A DNA stretch of 64,000 nt from Thauera linaloolentis 47Lol = DSM 12138 (GTDB lineage: Bacteria; Pseudomonadota; Gammaproteobacteria; Burkholderiales; Rhodocyclaceae): NCBI RefSeq assembly GCF_000310205.1, contig NZ_AMXE01000011.1, forward strand, positions 1 to 64,000. The letters are read 5' to 3'. This document shows positions 1 through 8,255 of the stretch, in pieces (the first letter of the stretch is position 1; each line of letters begins with the position of its first letter). Made by a program: the position numbers and the translations under genes. The notes under the pieces are model-generated. The model saw nothing but the letters and a program-made list of their open reading frames with translations, ran no database searches and was not told the origin of the DNA.

Positions 1-59
1 GCGCCTGGCTGGCGCTGCTGCCGCGCCGCGCGGCGGCGGGAGGTGCGGCGCGGCCTTGA
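1..59 (+). CDS. possible C-terminal tail of an upstream gene (partial)
   Basis: One forward frame is open from the window edge to a TGA at 57-59 and ends in a hydrophobic then Arg/Ala/Gly-rich tail (AWLALLPRR...). This would suit the last residues of a membrane protein convergent with the response regulator gene. Eighteen codons cannot prove coding, and GC-rich DNA gives such frames by chance. Confidence 0.2.
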   Translation, partial: AWLALLPRRAAAGGAARP

Positions 60-94
60 TGCCGCGCGCGTGGCGCGGGTGTTTCGGCGACTCG

Positions 95-748
95 TCAGCC
101 GGGCAGCGGCGCGTCGGTGATCAGGTGATGCTGGACGGCGTAGCGGACCAGCTCCGCCGTGTTGCCGAGGCCCATCTTCGCCTGGATGTTGGCCTTGTGG
201 GTGCTGACGGTCTTCACGCTGAGGTTGAGCCGCCGCGCGATCTCGGAGACGCCCAGGCCTTGCACGAGCATGAGGAAGATCTGGTAGTTCCTGTCGGTGA
301 GGCGGTTGTGCGGCAGTTGCGTATGGCGCCCCTGGAGGATGTCGCGGGTCAGGTTCTCGGCCACGCTCTGCTTGATGAACAGCCCGCCGCCGACGATCTT
401 GCGGATGGCTTCGGCAAGCAGCGATTCGGCGTTGTCCTTGCACAGGTAGCCGGATGCGCCGGCTTTCAGGGCGCGTACCGCATAGATGTCTTCCTTGTAC
501 ATGCTCAGGATCAGGATGGGCAGGCGCGGGAATTCGTCCTTGACCTGCTTGATGAGTTCGAGGCCGTTGCGGCCGGGCATGTTGAGGTCGAGCACGGCGG
601 CGTCCCACTCGCCGCTGCGCAGCGCGACCATCGCCTCGGCGCCGTCGCTGGCCTCGCCGCCGACGATGATGTCGGGCGAGTCGCTGAGGATGTGCTTGAG
701 CCCCGCGCGCAGGATGTCGTGGTCGTCGGCGATGAGTATGCGGATCAT
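95..748 (-). CDS. NarL/FixJ-family response regulator
   Basis: A 217-residue two-component response regulator. The N-terminal receiver domain shows the acidic pair D8-D9, the phospho-acceptor D54 (VLDLNMPG) and the conserved K104 (YLCKD). The C-terminal LuxR-type helix-turn-helix spans about residues 148-200 (LTDRNYQIFL... SEIARRLNLSVKTVSTHKANIQ). The start is fixed by a good ribosome-binding site (ACTGGAGGCACACG) and by an ATGA overlap with the upstream kinase gene. It is the last of three coupled genes facing the nos cluster, so I infer that it carries the output of that phosphorelay. Its DNA target is not proven; the paired palindromes at 4581 and 5351 are candidates. Confidence 0.93.
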   Translation of the reverse strand: MIRILIADDHDILRAGLKHILSDSPDIIVGGEASDGAEAMVALRSGEWDAAVLDLNMPGRNGLELIKQVKDEFPRLPILILSMYKEDIYAVRALKAGASGYLCKDNAESLLAEAIRKIVGGGLFIKQSVAENLTRDILQGRHTQLPHNRLTDRNYQIFLMLVQGLGVSEIARRLNLSVKTVSTHKANIQAKMGLGNTAELVRYAVQHHLITDAPLPG

Positions 749-1875
749 CGTGTGCCTCCAGTGGTCAGGGGCAGGGTGGCGGAAATGCGGGTGCCGTGGC
801 TGCCGTCGACGTTCATGTCCCCGCCCAGCATGCTGACCCGCTCGGACATGCCGAGGAGGCCAAACCCCCTTCTCGGCGCACGGTGGTCGAAGCCGCTGCC
901 GTCGTCCTGCACCAGGAGGTGCAGCCGCCCCTCCGCTTCCTCGAGCCGGATCTCGACATGGCTCGCCCCGGCATGGCGGGAGACGTTGGTCAGCGCCTCC
1001 TGCACGAAGCGGAACACGGCGATCGACTGGTTCGCGTCGAGGTCGTATTCGTCGCGGTCGGCCTGGAAGGTGCAGGCGATGGCCCAGCGTTCCTCGAACT
1101 GCCGGGCCAGGTGCTCGAGCGCCGCGTTCAGCCCGAGGACGTCGAGCATGCCGGGGCGCAGGCCCTCGGAGATGCGGCGCAGGGATTCGATGGTGCGTTC
1201 GACCAGCGCGTGCGCGGCGCCGATCCGTTCGTTGCAGAGCCCCCCGGCCTCGCCGCATTTCTTGCGGAGCCAGGCGAGGTCGATGCGCAGGGCCGTCAGG
1301 GCCTGCCCGAGTTCGTCGTGCAGTTCGCGCGCGATCGAGGTGCGCTCGCCTTCGCGCACGTCCTGCAGGAAGCGGGTGAGTTCGCGCAGGCGCTCCTGCG
1401 AATGCCTCAGCGCGCATTCGGAGCGGCGCAGTTGCTCGGTGCGCTCGTCGACCCGCTCCTCGAGCCGGGTCTGCAGGCGGAACAGTTCGATGTGGGTGCG
1501 CACGCGGGCGAGCACTTCCTCGGGCTGGAAGGGCTTGGCGACGTAGTCCACCGCGCCGAGCGAGAAGCCCTTCACCATGTCTCCCGTCTCGTGCAGCGCG
1601 GACAGGAAGATGACGGGGATGTCGCGCGTCTGCGGGTCCTGCTTGAGCAGGCGGCAGAGTTCGTAGCCGTCCATGCCCGGCATGCGCACGTCGAGCAGGA
1701 TCAGCTCGGGCGCGCGCGCGCGCGCCGAACGCAGCGCCATGCGCCCGTCCTGCGCCGCGCGCACCCGGTAGCCCGCGCCCGACAGCAGGTCGCCCAGGAG
1801 GTTGAGCGAGCCCACCGTGTCGTCGACGATGAGGATTTCGGCCTGGCCCAGAGGTGTCGCCGCCGTTGCCGTCAT
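745..1875 (-). CDS. sensor kinase with N-terminal receiver and HisKA_3 (NarX/DegS-like) core
   Basis: A 376-residue soluble protein. Residues 13-130 form a receiver domain (VDD at 17-19, phospho-acceptor D62 in LLDVRMPG, K114). A coiled stretch at about 135-165 follows, then a HisKA_3 dimerisation box (TSIARELHDELGQ, H186), then an HATPase_c domain with an N-box (FVQEALTNVSRHA) and glycine loops (DDGSGF, GFGLLGM). There is no membrane segment, so input probably comes by phosphotransfer to D62 from the hybrid kinase encoded just upstream, and output goes to the NarL-type regulator downstream. ATGA overlaps at both ends indicate one operon with translational coupling. Confidence 0.9.
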   Translation of the reverse strand: MTATAATPLGQAEILIVDDTVGSLNLLGDLLSGAGYRVRAAQDGRMALRSARARAPELILLDVRMPGMDGYELCRLLKQDPQTRDIPVIFLSALHETGDMVKGFSLGAVDYVAKPFQPEEVLARVRTHIELFRLQTRLEERVDERTEQLRRSECALRHSQERLRELTRFLQDVREGERTSIARELHDELGQALTALRIDLAWLRKKCGEAGGLCNERIGAAHALVERTIESLRRISEGLRPGMLDVLGLNAALEHLARQFEERWAIACTFQADRDEYDLDANQSIAVFRFVQEALTNVSRHAGASHVEIRLEEAEGRLHLLVQDDGSGFDHRAPRRGFGLLGMSERVSMLGGDMNVDGSHGTRISATLPLTTGGTR

Positions 1876-4439
1876 GATTGGTTCCCTTCCAGGTCCAGCA
1901 ATTCCCAGAGCTGCCGGTAGCGGCATTCGGTGGACAGCGGGAGCAGCACGCCGGCGAGTTCGGGGACGCGTTCCACGGCGGCCTCGATCGCCGCGCCGAT
2001 CTCCTCGCGGTTCAGCGAGATCGCGGCGTTGACGAGCCTGTCGCGCTCCGCGGGCGGCAATGCCTCGAGCAGCGCCCCCGCGTCCTGCGGCGCGGTGCGG
2101 GGCGGCGTGCTACAGTCGGGCTGCCGGCGCGCGAGGACGCTGTCGATCAGGTGCAGCAGTTCGGTTTCGTCGAAAGGCTTGCTGAGGAAGGCGTCGGCGC
2201 CCGCTTCGAGCGATGCGGCCCGGCTTTCGGCCAGCGCGTTCGCGGTCAGCATGATGATCGCGGGGCGCCGCGCGCCGAGCACCGCGGCGCGCCGGAGGAG
2301 CTCGATGCCTTCGCCGTCGGGCAAGTACCAGTCGAGCAGGACGAGGTCGAAGGCGCGGCTGTCCACCGCCGACCAGGCCTGTTCGAGGGTGGCGGCCTCG
2401 TCGACGCCGAAGCCGACCGGTTCGAGGATCGCGTGTGCGAGCATCCGCCCTTCCGGATTGTCGTCCACCACCAGGACCGAGGCCGCGCGTCCGGGGCCGC
2501 CCGCCGGCGGCGGTGCTTCGGCGCCTCGCGGCTGCGCGCCGTCGGCCACCGGGACGGTGATCGTGAAGTGGAATTCGGCGCCTTCGCCGAGGCGGGAATC
2601 CACCGCCAGCTCGCCGCCCATCATGCGCACGTAGCGCCGGCTGATGGTCAGCCCCAGGCCGGTGCCGGCGCGATGGACGGAGCCGACCTGCTCGAAGGAC
2701 GAGAAGATGCGCTGCTGGTCGTCCGGCCGGATGCCGATGCCGGTGTCGCGGACGCTGAAGCGAAGCTGCTGCGACACGTCCGAGACGGTGCGCGCGCTGG
2801 CGCGCAGGGTGATCGTGCCGCGCTCGGTGAACTTGACCGCGTTCGACAGCAGGTTGAGCAGCACCTGGCGCAGCATGCCGGGGTCGATCATCACCCGCGA
2901 GGGAAGGGACTCGGCGGCCAGGTGCAGGCGCAGCCCCTGTTCCTCGGCGCGCAGGCGCATCATCTCGGTGACCTGTTTCAGTAGCTCGAACAGGTCGACT
3001 TCCTCCTGGCGCATCGTCATCTTGCCCGACTCGATCTTGGAGAGCTCCAGGATGTCGTTGATCAGCGTGAGCAGATGCTGTCCTGAGTGGTTGATGATGG
3101 CCAGCGTGCGCCGGTTGTCCGGCGAGAGCGAGACGTCCTTTTCCATGAGCTTGGAGAAGCCGATCACCGCGTTGAGCGGCGTGCGCAGTTCGTGGCTCAT
3201 GTTGGCGAGGAAGGTGGACTTGCTGCGGTTGGCCGCTTCCGCCTGGTCGCGCGCGACGGTGAGCTCCCCGGTCCGCTGCCGCACGAGTTCCTCGAGGTGT
3301 TCGCGGTGGTCCGCAAGCTCGCGCTCGTTCCGTTTGCGCAGGGAGATGTCCGAGAAGATCGAGATGTAGCGCCGGGTGCTGCCGTCGGCCAGCCGCAGCG
3401 CCTGGATGGAGATTTCCTCGGGATAGGCTTCGCCGGTCTTGCGCCTGTTCCAGATCTCGCCGCGCCAATGGCCGTCGCGGCGCAGCTGTTCCCACAGCCG
3501 GGCGTAGAAGGCGTCGTCGTGCATGCCCGACTTGAGCATCCGCGGGTTGGCGCCGATGACTTCGTCGCGCCGGTAGCCGGTGATGTCGCAGAAGGCATCG
3601 TTGACCCACAGGATCGTCCCGTCCGGGTTGGTGATGACCGCGCCTTCGGCCATCGCGGCGAAGGCCATCTCGTTCTCGCGCCGCTCCTGGTCCTGGCGGA
3701 ACAGTTCCCATGCGCGGCGGCGGGAGGTGCGATAGAGCAGGGCGATGATGGACAGGCCGAGCAGCCAGATGATCCCGTGCCAGTACTGAATCGAGCGCCA
3801 GGCCGGTTCCTGCGCCGCGCGGTAGCTGTTGAGATCGATGGAGATGCTGGCGCCGCCGCGCAGCCCGCCGACCGGAATCAGGGTGTCACGATGGCACTCC
3901 AGGCATTCTTCTTCCATCCGCATCGGGATCATGACCCGCATCAGCCCGTGTCCGCCGCGCCGCGGCAGGGTCTCGGTGATGATGGATGCCCCTTTCTCCA
4001 GTTCCTCGAGGGCCTTGCTTTCCCATTCGTCGGCGATGTTGTCGCGGTTGTGCAACTGCCTGGAGGTGAGGCGCTCGTTGAGCCCCGATTTCTGGTTGGA
4101 CATGTCGTGGATCGCCAGCAGCAGGTGCATCGGCGTGACCAGGACCAGGTCGAGCGGTTCATTGAGCCGGGTGACGGCGGTGACGCGCTGTTCGTGATCG
4201 AGCGAATTGAGCGTGGGGACGTATTTCTCGCGGATGAAGACGCCCTCGACCGACGAGGCCCATTCGCGAATCGTCATGTCCTTTTTCAGGCTGGCAATGG
4301 CCGCAATGCGCGCCAGCTCGGCCGCGGTGCGATTAAGTTGTTCGCGCTGGGTAATCAGCGAGGCGAGAACGAGGACGGTCCACACGACCGTGATCAGCAC
4401 GACCCCTTTGAATACGGCGGGAGGGTGGAAATTGTCCAT
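1872..4439 (-). CDS. membrane hybrid histidine kinase with haem-motif sensor (DUF3365-like), PAS, HisKA, HATPase and receiver
   Basis: About 855 residues from this ATG. TM1 spans residues 10-30. A periplasmic sensor region of about 180 residues carries ECLECH (C179, C182, H183), a c-type haem site of the kind seen in DUF3365/Tll0287-like domains. TM2 spans about 220-237. A PAS domain lies at about 255-370, HisKA has H416 (MSHELRTPLN), and HATPase_c shows NLLSNAVKF, DTGIGI and GTGLGL. The receiver domain has D703, and a 75-residue tail has no obvious Hpt histidine. The haem motif suggests a redox or gas sensor (inference). An in-frame ATG at 4535 would add 32 residues; neither start has a clear ribosome-binding site. 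First gene of the operon divergent from nos. Confidence 0.88.
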   Translation of the reverse strand: MDNFHPPAVFKGVVLITVVWTVLVLASLITQREQLNRTAAELARIAAIASLKKDMTIREWASSVEGVFIREKYVPTLNSLDHEQRVTAVTRLNEPLDLVLVTPMHLLLAIHDMSNQKSGLNERLTSRQLHNRDNIADEWESKALEELEKGASIITETLPRRGGHGLMRVMIPMRMEEECLECHRDTLIPVGGLRGGASISIDLNSYRAAQEPAWRSIQYWHGIIWLLGLSIIALLYRTSRRRAWELFRQDQERRENEMAFAAMAEGAVITNPDGTILWVNDAFCDITGYRRDEVIGANPRMLKSGMHDDAFYARLWEQLRRDGHWRGEIWNRRKTGEAYPEEISIQALRLADGSTRRYISIFSDISLRKRNERELADHREHLEELVRQRTGELTVARDQAEAANRSKSTFLANMSHELRTPLNAVIGFSKLMEKDVSLSPDNRRTLAIINHSGQHLLTLINDILELSKIESGKMTMRQEEVDLFELLKQVTEMMRLRAEEQGLRLHLAAESLPSRVMIDPGMLRQVLLNLLSNAVKFTERGTITLRASARTVSDVSQQLRFSVRDTGIGIRPDDQQRIFSSFEQVGSVHRAGTGLGLTISRRYVRMMGGELAVDSRLGEGAEFHFTITVPVADGAQPRGAEAPPPAGGPGRAASVLVVDDNPEGRMLAHAILEPVGFGVDEAATLEQAWSAVDSRAFDLVLLDWYLPDGEGIELLRRAAVLGARRPAIIMLTANALAESRAASLEAGADAFLSKPFDETELLHLIDSVLARRQPDCSTPPRTAPQDAGALLEALPPAERDRLVNAAISLNREEIGAAIEAAVERVPELAGVLLPLSTECRYRQLWELLDLEGNQS

Positions 4440-4580
4440 GCAATGCTTTTGCGGGCGGTTCTCGTCGTCACGGCGCGAAATGGCCAGGCGGACTTTGCGC
4501 TCCTTCGTGTTAATCGTCAAATACAAGCAATTCATGATGTAGCCCGCCGCGCAAGGAATTCCGCGGCTCGCGGCGCGCGC

Positions 4581-4596
4581 TTAGGAATATTCCTAG
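4581..4596. promoter_or_regulatory. palindromic operator candidate, copy 1
   Basis: TTAGGAATATTCCTAG contains the perfect palindrome TAGGAATATTCCTA (4582-4595). Read as TTAGGAA-TA-TTCCTAG, it has the 7-2-7 layout used by NarL-family regulators, although the arm sequence differs from the E. coli NarL heptamer. A near-identical site lies upstream of nosZ at 5351-5366. Binding by the adjacent response regulator is inference. Confidence 0.5.
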
Positions 4597-4725
4597 GCCG
4601 TCCAGGATTATTTGACGGACCATTTTCAGCCATCATGACCTGACGGCCGCCGCCGCGCGTGGGCACAATAAGCCGGCGGGAATTATCGACTGATGACGCG
4701 CGTGAATAATTTCGCGCCCGAATAT

Positions 4726-4747
4726 CATCGGCATGGAAATGCCGATG
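4726..4747. other. perfect 9-bp inverted repeat
   Basis: CATCGGCAT and ATGCCGATG flank a GGAA loop, just upstream of the likely start of the small membrane protein at 4774. There is no T-run after it, so it is not a simple terminator. It could be a leader hairpin or a protein-binding site. Confidence 0.4.
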
Positions 4748-4773
4748 CATTCCGGCGCGGCGGCGGAGTGGAC

Positions 4774-5274
4774 ATGGAGGATGGGCGAGGGCGGGGCGCC
4801 ATGCGCAAGGCGGGCATGAAGCGCATGCGATGGGGCCTTGCCGCGGTGTCGGCAATGATTGCCGCGGGGGCATGCCATTTCTGGCTCGGGCCGGTGCTGT
4901 TTCCGCGGCCCGATCTCGTCGTGGCGCCGGAACCGGGGTGCGACCTGCAGCGCAGCGCCTGCGTCACCGAGGTGGCGCCGGGGGCGGTCGAGGTCCGGTT
5001 CGAGCCCCGCCCCATTCCGTCCGCGCGCCCTTTCCGCGCCCGCGTGATGGCGAAAGGCCTGTCCGTGCGCAAGGTCGAGATCGATTTCTCCGGCACCACC
5101 ATGGACATGGGCTTCAACCGCACGGTGCTCGCCGTCGCCGGCGACGGAAGCCATGCCGCAGAGGTGGTGCTGCCGGCATGCATCAGCGGCCCGATGGAAT
5201 GGCGCGCGACGTTCGTTCTCCATGGCGGGGACCGCCGCATCGTCATTTCCCACGTTTTTCAAAGCGGTGAATGA
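4774..5274 (+). CDS. hypothetical membrane-anchored periplasmic protein
   Basis: About 166 residues from the ATG at 4774, which has a GGAG ribosome-binding site; an ATG at 4801 is an alternative and 4693 opens the frame. A basic N-terminus is followed by one hydrophobic segment (about residues 18-37). A beta-rich domain of about 120 residues then contains two cysteines (C in PGCDLQ and SACVTE) and a Met-rich loop (GTTMDMGFN). I do not recognise the family. Size and layout resemble small accessory proteins such as FixH or copper-handling proteins, but no diagnostic motif is present. It lies between the two palindromes and is codirectional with nosZ. Confidence 0.65.
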   Translation: MEDGRGRGAMRKAGMKRMRWGLAAVSAMIAAGACHFWLGPVLFPRPDLVVAPEPGCDLQRSACVTEVAPGAVEVRFEPRPIPSARPFRARVMAKGLSVRKVEIDFSGTTMDMGFNRTVLAVAGDGSHAAEVVLPACISGPMEWRATFVLHGGDRRIVISHVFQSGE

Positions 5275-5530
5275 GTCCGGCCGCCCGTGCATTGACCGAT
5301 CGGCGCGAATGCAATAGGGCCGGCGGCCGGCCCGAATGTCCGAACGCGCCATAGGATTATTCCTATCCCGCCTCTCCCTTATTCCGGTCGTCGATATCAG
5401 GATTCGTCACCTGTCCATTGCCTGGCGCGCGGCGCAGAATTCACCTCGAGAACACCGGGTAATGGTGTTTGCATTGCAGGAAAGGGCGACGGAAGAAAAT
5501 GAATGCAGCTCTTCTTTTAGGAGAATCGAT
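5275..5530 (+). promoter_or_regulatory. nosZ upstream region
   Basis: This 256-base gap holds a 17-base GC hairpin (GGGCCGGC/GCCGGCCC, 5317-5333) after the hypothetical gene, with no T-run. It also holds a second copy of the palindrome at 5351-5366, and a strong ribosome-binding site (AGGAGA) before the nosZ ATG. Frames open across it but show no coding character. No canonical FNR box or clear -10/-35 pair is visible. Confidence 0.5.
5351..5366. promoter_or_regulatory. palindromic operator candidate, copy 2 (upstream of nosZ)
   Basis: ATAGGATTATTCCTAT has 6-bp perfect arms (ATAGGA/TCCTAT) and shares the core TAGGAWTATTCCTA with the site at 4581-4596. It lies about 165 bases before the nosZ start, far enough to activate a promoter around 5400. 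The regulator assignment is inference. Confidence 0.5.
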
Positions 5531-7813
5531 ATGAAAGGCCTGGCGATCAAGGCAACGGCGACGTTGCTGGCGACGGTGATCGGGGCGGGCGCGGCATGTG
5601 CCGCGGAATCTCTGCAGGATGTCGTGAAACGGCGCAATCTGACCCAGCAGGATCTGCTCGCTGCGGCGAAGACTTATACGCCCAGCGGGGGGCGGGATGA
5701 ATTCCTCGCCTTCAGCTCGGGCGGCCAGTCGGGGCAGATGCTGGTGTATGGCGTCCCGTCGATGCGGATCCTGAAATACATCGGCGTATTCACTCCGGAG
5801 CCGTGGCAGGGCTATGGCTATGACGAGGAATCCAAGAAGGTGCTCGCCGGCGGCCGTATCGACGGCAAGGACATCACGTGGGGCGATACCCACCACCCGG
5901 CGATTTCCGAGACCAATGGCGAATACGACGGCCAGTTCCTGTTCATCAACGACAAGTCGAACCCGCGCCTGGCGGTGCTCGATCTGCGCGATTTCGAGAC
6001 CAAGCAGATCGTCGTCAACCCGATCATGAAGTCGGAGCACGGCGGCGCCTTCGTCACGCCGAACACCGAGTACGTCATCGAGGCTTCGCAGTACGCCTCG
6101 CCGCTGGAGAACCAGAAGTTCCACCCGCTCGAAGAGTTCAACGAGAAATACCGCGGCGCGATCACCTACTGGAAGTTCGACCGCGAAGCGGGCCTGTTGA
6201 AGGCCGACCAGTCGTTCTCGCTCGAGCTTCCGCCGTATTCGCAGGACCTTTCCGACGCCGGCAAGCTGGGCTCGGACGGCTGGTCCTTCACCAACAGCTT
6301 CTGCACCGAACGCTATGTGGGCGGGATCGAGAAGGGGCGCCCGCCGTATGAGGCCGGCTGCTCCGCCAAGGACACCGACTACATGCACGTGATCAACTGG
6401 CGGAAGGCCGCGGAGATCGCAAAGGACGACAAGAACGTCAAGGTCATCAACGACCACCGGGTGATCCCGATGGAAGTGGCGATCCGCGAAGGCATCCTGT
6501 TCCTGATTCCCGAGCCGAAGAGCCCGCACGGCGTCGACGTCACGCCGGACGGCAAGTACATCGTGGTGGCCGGCAAGCTCGATACCCACGTGTCGGTGTA
6601 TTCCTTCGACAAGATCATGGCGGCGGTCAAGGCGCAGCGCTTCGAGTCCAAGGATCCGTACGGCATTCCCGTCATCGGCATGAAGGATGCGCTGCATACC
6701 CAGGTGCAACTGGGCCTCGGCCCCCTGCATACCCAGTTCGACTCGAAGCAGTGCATCGCCTACACCTCGCTCTACGTGGACAGCATGGTGGCGAAGTGGA
6801 ACTTCTGCGAAGGCAAGCTGCTGGACAAGCTGGCCATCCACTACAACATCGGCCACCTGATGACGATGGAGGGCGATACGACCAAGCCGAAGGGCAAGTA
6901 CCTGGTGGCGCTCAACAAGCTGTCGATCGACCGCTTCAACCCGGTCGGCCCGCTGCACCCGCAGAACCACCAGCTCATCGACATCAGCAACGACAAGATG
7001 CAGCTGCTCTATGACATGCCGCTGCCGCTCGGCGAGCCGCACTACGTGGTCGGGATCGACGCCAGCAAGCTCAAGCCCGCCGTGCGCTACAAGGTCGGCA
7101 CCAACAGCCGCACCGACGAGCAGCACCCAGGCAAGGTCCGCGCAGGCGAGGAGAAGGTCGTCCGCAACGGCAACAAGGTCGAGGTGTACGGCACGCTGAT
7201 CCGCTCGCACATCACGCCCGAAACCATCGAGGTCGAGCAGGGCGACGAGGTCACGATATTCCTCACGAACCTCGAGCGCGCCCAGGACGAGACCCACGGC
7301 TTCACCGTGTCGACCTACAACGTGCATGCGTCGGTCGAGCCGGGCAAGACCGTCTCGGTCAAGTTCACCGCCGACAAGGAAGGCGTGTATCCGTACTACT
7401 GCACCGAGTTCTGCTCCGCGCTCCACCTCGAGATGCAGGGCTACCTGCTGGTCAAGCCGAAGGGCTGGAAGCCGTCCGCGACCGCCACGCTGGCCGCCGC
7501 CAACTACACCGAGACCGACTACAAGAACACCTTGAAGAAGGTCGTGGATACGCAGGCGGTCATCGACCAGGTCGTCGGCTACATCACCTCGGTCAACTAC
7601 AAGGCCTACCCGGAAGTGGCGGCGCTGATGGAAGACGCCACCGACCAGCTCGGCAAGACCGCCGACGCCAAGGCCAAGCACGAGGCCGCCGCCGCCCGGC
7701 AGGACTGGGAGCAGGCGAACCTGTGGGCCGAGCAGGTATGGCAATACCAGGTCAAGGCGGCCGATATCGGCCTGCGCGCCAAGACCTTCCTGGAGCAGAA
7801 AGGCGCCAAGTGA
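5531..7813 (+). CDS. nosZ: nitrous-oxide reductase, clade II (Sec-dependent)
   Basis: A 760-residue periplasmic enzyme that reduces N2O to N2. The start follows AGGAGAATCGAT. The N-terminus (MKGLAIKATATLLATVIGAGAACA) is a Sec signal with no twin arginine, which is the mark of clade II enzymes. A beta-propeller with the CuZ histidine region (WGDTHHP and others) is followed by a cupredoxin domain. The CuA motif there is CTEFCSALHLEM (C624, C628, H632, M635). About 110 residues follow CuA; they carry no haem motif, unlike the cytochrome-fused NosZ of Wolinella. It leads an operon of maturation and electron-transfer genes. Confidence 0.97.
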   Translation: MKGLAIKATATLLATVIGAGAACAAESLQDVVKRRNLTQQDLLAAAKTYTPSGGRDEFLAFSSGGQSGQMLVYGVPSMRILKYIGVFTPEPWQGYGYDEESKKVLAGGRIDGKDITWGDTHHPAISETNGEYDGQFLFINDKSNPRLAVLDLRDFETKQIVVNPIMKSEHGGAFVTPNTEYVIEASQYASPLENQKFHPLEEFNEKYRGAITYWKFDREAGLLKADQSFSLELPPYSQDLSDAGKLGSDGWSFTNSFCTERYVGGIEKGRPPYEAGCSAKDTDYMHVINWRKAAEIAKDDKNVKVINDHRVIPMEVAIREGILFLIPEPKSPHGVDVTPDGKYIVVAGKLDTHVSVYSFDKIMAAVKAQRFESKDPYGIPVIGMKDALHTQVQLGLGPLHTQFDSKQCIAYTSLYVDSMVAKWNFCEGKLLDKLAIHYNIGHLMTMEGDTTKPKGKYLVALNKLSIDRFNPVGPLHPQNHQLIDISNDKMQLLYDMPLPLGEPHYVVGIDASKLKPAVRYKVGTNSRTDEQHPGKVRAGEEKVVRNGNKVEVYGTLIRSHITPETIEVEQGDEVTIFLTNLERAQDETHGFTVSTYNVHASVEPGKTVSVKFTADKEGVYPYYCTEFCSALHLEMQGYLLVKPKGWKPSATATLAAANYTETDYKNTLKKVVDTQAVIDQVVGYITSVNYKAYPEVAALMEDATDQLGKTADAKAKHEAAAARQDWEQANLWAEQVWQYQVKAADIGLRAKTFLEQKGAK

Positions 7814-7823
7814 TCCACGCCCC

Positions 7824-7884
7824 CCCGGGCCGGGCGCCCGGGCGGCTCCAGCCGGGGAGGGCGGCCAGCGGCCCCCGCCCCGGC
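7824..7884 (+). other. GC hairpins after nosZ
   Basis: CCCGGGC/GCCCGGG (7824-7842) is followed by a longer imperfect stem closed by GCCGGGG/CCCCGGC (7851-7884). There is no U-tract. These hairpins may protect the nosZ message or cause partial termination. Confidence 0.45.
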
Positions 7885-7906
7885 ACCTGACAAGGAATGA
7901 ATCCCG

Positions 7907-8215
7907 ATGAAACCGATCGTTGCCCTGCTGCTCGCGGCCGTTGCATCCGCGCCGGCGCTTGCCGCTCCGGATGGCGCGAAGCTGTACATGGAAAAGACCT
8001 GTAACGCCTGCCACGGCGCCGATGCCAGGAAGGCGCTGCTGCCGAGCTATCCCAGGCTCGCCGGCCAGAACGCGGCCTACGCCGAGCAGCAGATGAAGGA
8101 CATCAAGAGCGGCGCGCGCGACAACGGCCAGACCGCAGCGATGAAGGGCGTCATGCATCTCGTCAACGACGAGGAGATCAAGGCGATCGCGACCTGGCTC
8201 GAAAGCCTGAAGTAA
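7907..8215 (+). CDS. nosC1: monohaem cytochrome c (NosC1-like)
   Basis: A 102-residue exported cytochrome c. A Sec signal (about residues 1-20) ends at ALA-AP, and the single haem site is CNACH (C32, C35, H36). A later Met (MKGVMHL) could be the axial ligand. It is followed at once by a dihaem cytochrome, the pair known in clade II nos clusters such as that of Wolinella, where NosC1 and NosC2 are proposed to carry electrons from the NosGH quinol side towards NosZ. The symbol is by position and size. Confidence 0.85.
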   Translation: MKPIVALLLAAVASAPALAAPDGAKLYMEKTCNACHGADARKALLPSYPRLAGQNAAYAEQQMKDIKSGARDNGQTAAMKGVMHLVNDEEIKAIATWLESLK

Positions 8216-8220
8216 ACCCG

Positions 8221-8255
8221 GCCCTGGCGCGTCGCGAGCCGCAACGCGCCAGGGC
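8221..8255 (+). other. 12-bp perfect hairpin between the two cytochrome genes
   Basis: GCCCTGGCGCGT and ACGCGCCAGGGC flank an 11-base loop. There is no T-run, so read-through is likely. It is the second of three intercistronic hairpins in the 5' part of the nos operon. Confidence 0.55.

Larger units (their letters stand above)
4440..4773. promoter_or_regulatory. divergent control region between the phosphorelay operon and the nos side
   Basis: This stretch separates the minus-strand kinase operon from the plus-strand genes leading to nosZ. It holds a 14-bp perfect palindrome at 4582-4595, a degenerate second copy (CAGGATTATTTGAC) at 4603-4616, and a possible -35 hexamer TTGACG at 4612. It also holds a 9-bp hairpin at 4726-4747. 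I looked for a canonical FNR box (TTGAT-N4-ATCAA) and saw none. Confidence 0.5.

Noticed and set aside
1872-4439. Hybrid kinase considered as a NosR-like protein because of its CxxCH and membrane helices
   Set aside because: It has no FMN-binding domain and no ferredoxin cysteines; it has full HisKA, HATPase and receiver domains.
4440-5530. FNR/Anr box for nos control
   Set aside because: I looked for TTGAT-N4-ATCAA and close variants in both gaps; TTGACCGATCGGC near 5292 does not have the second half-site.
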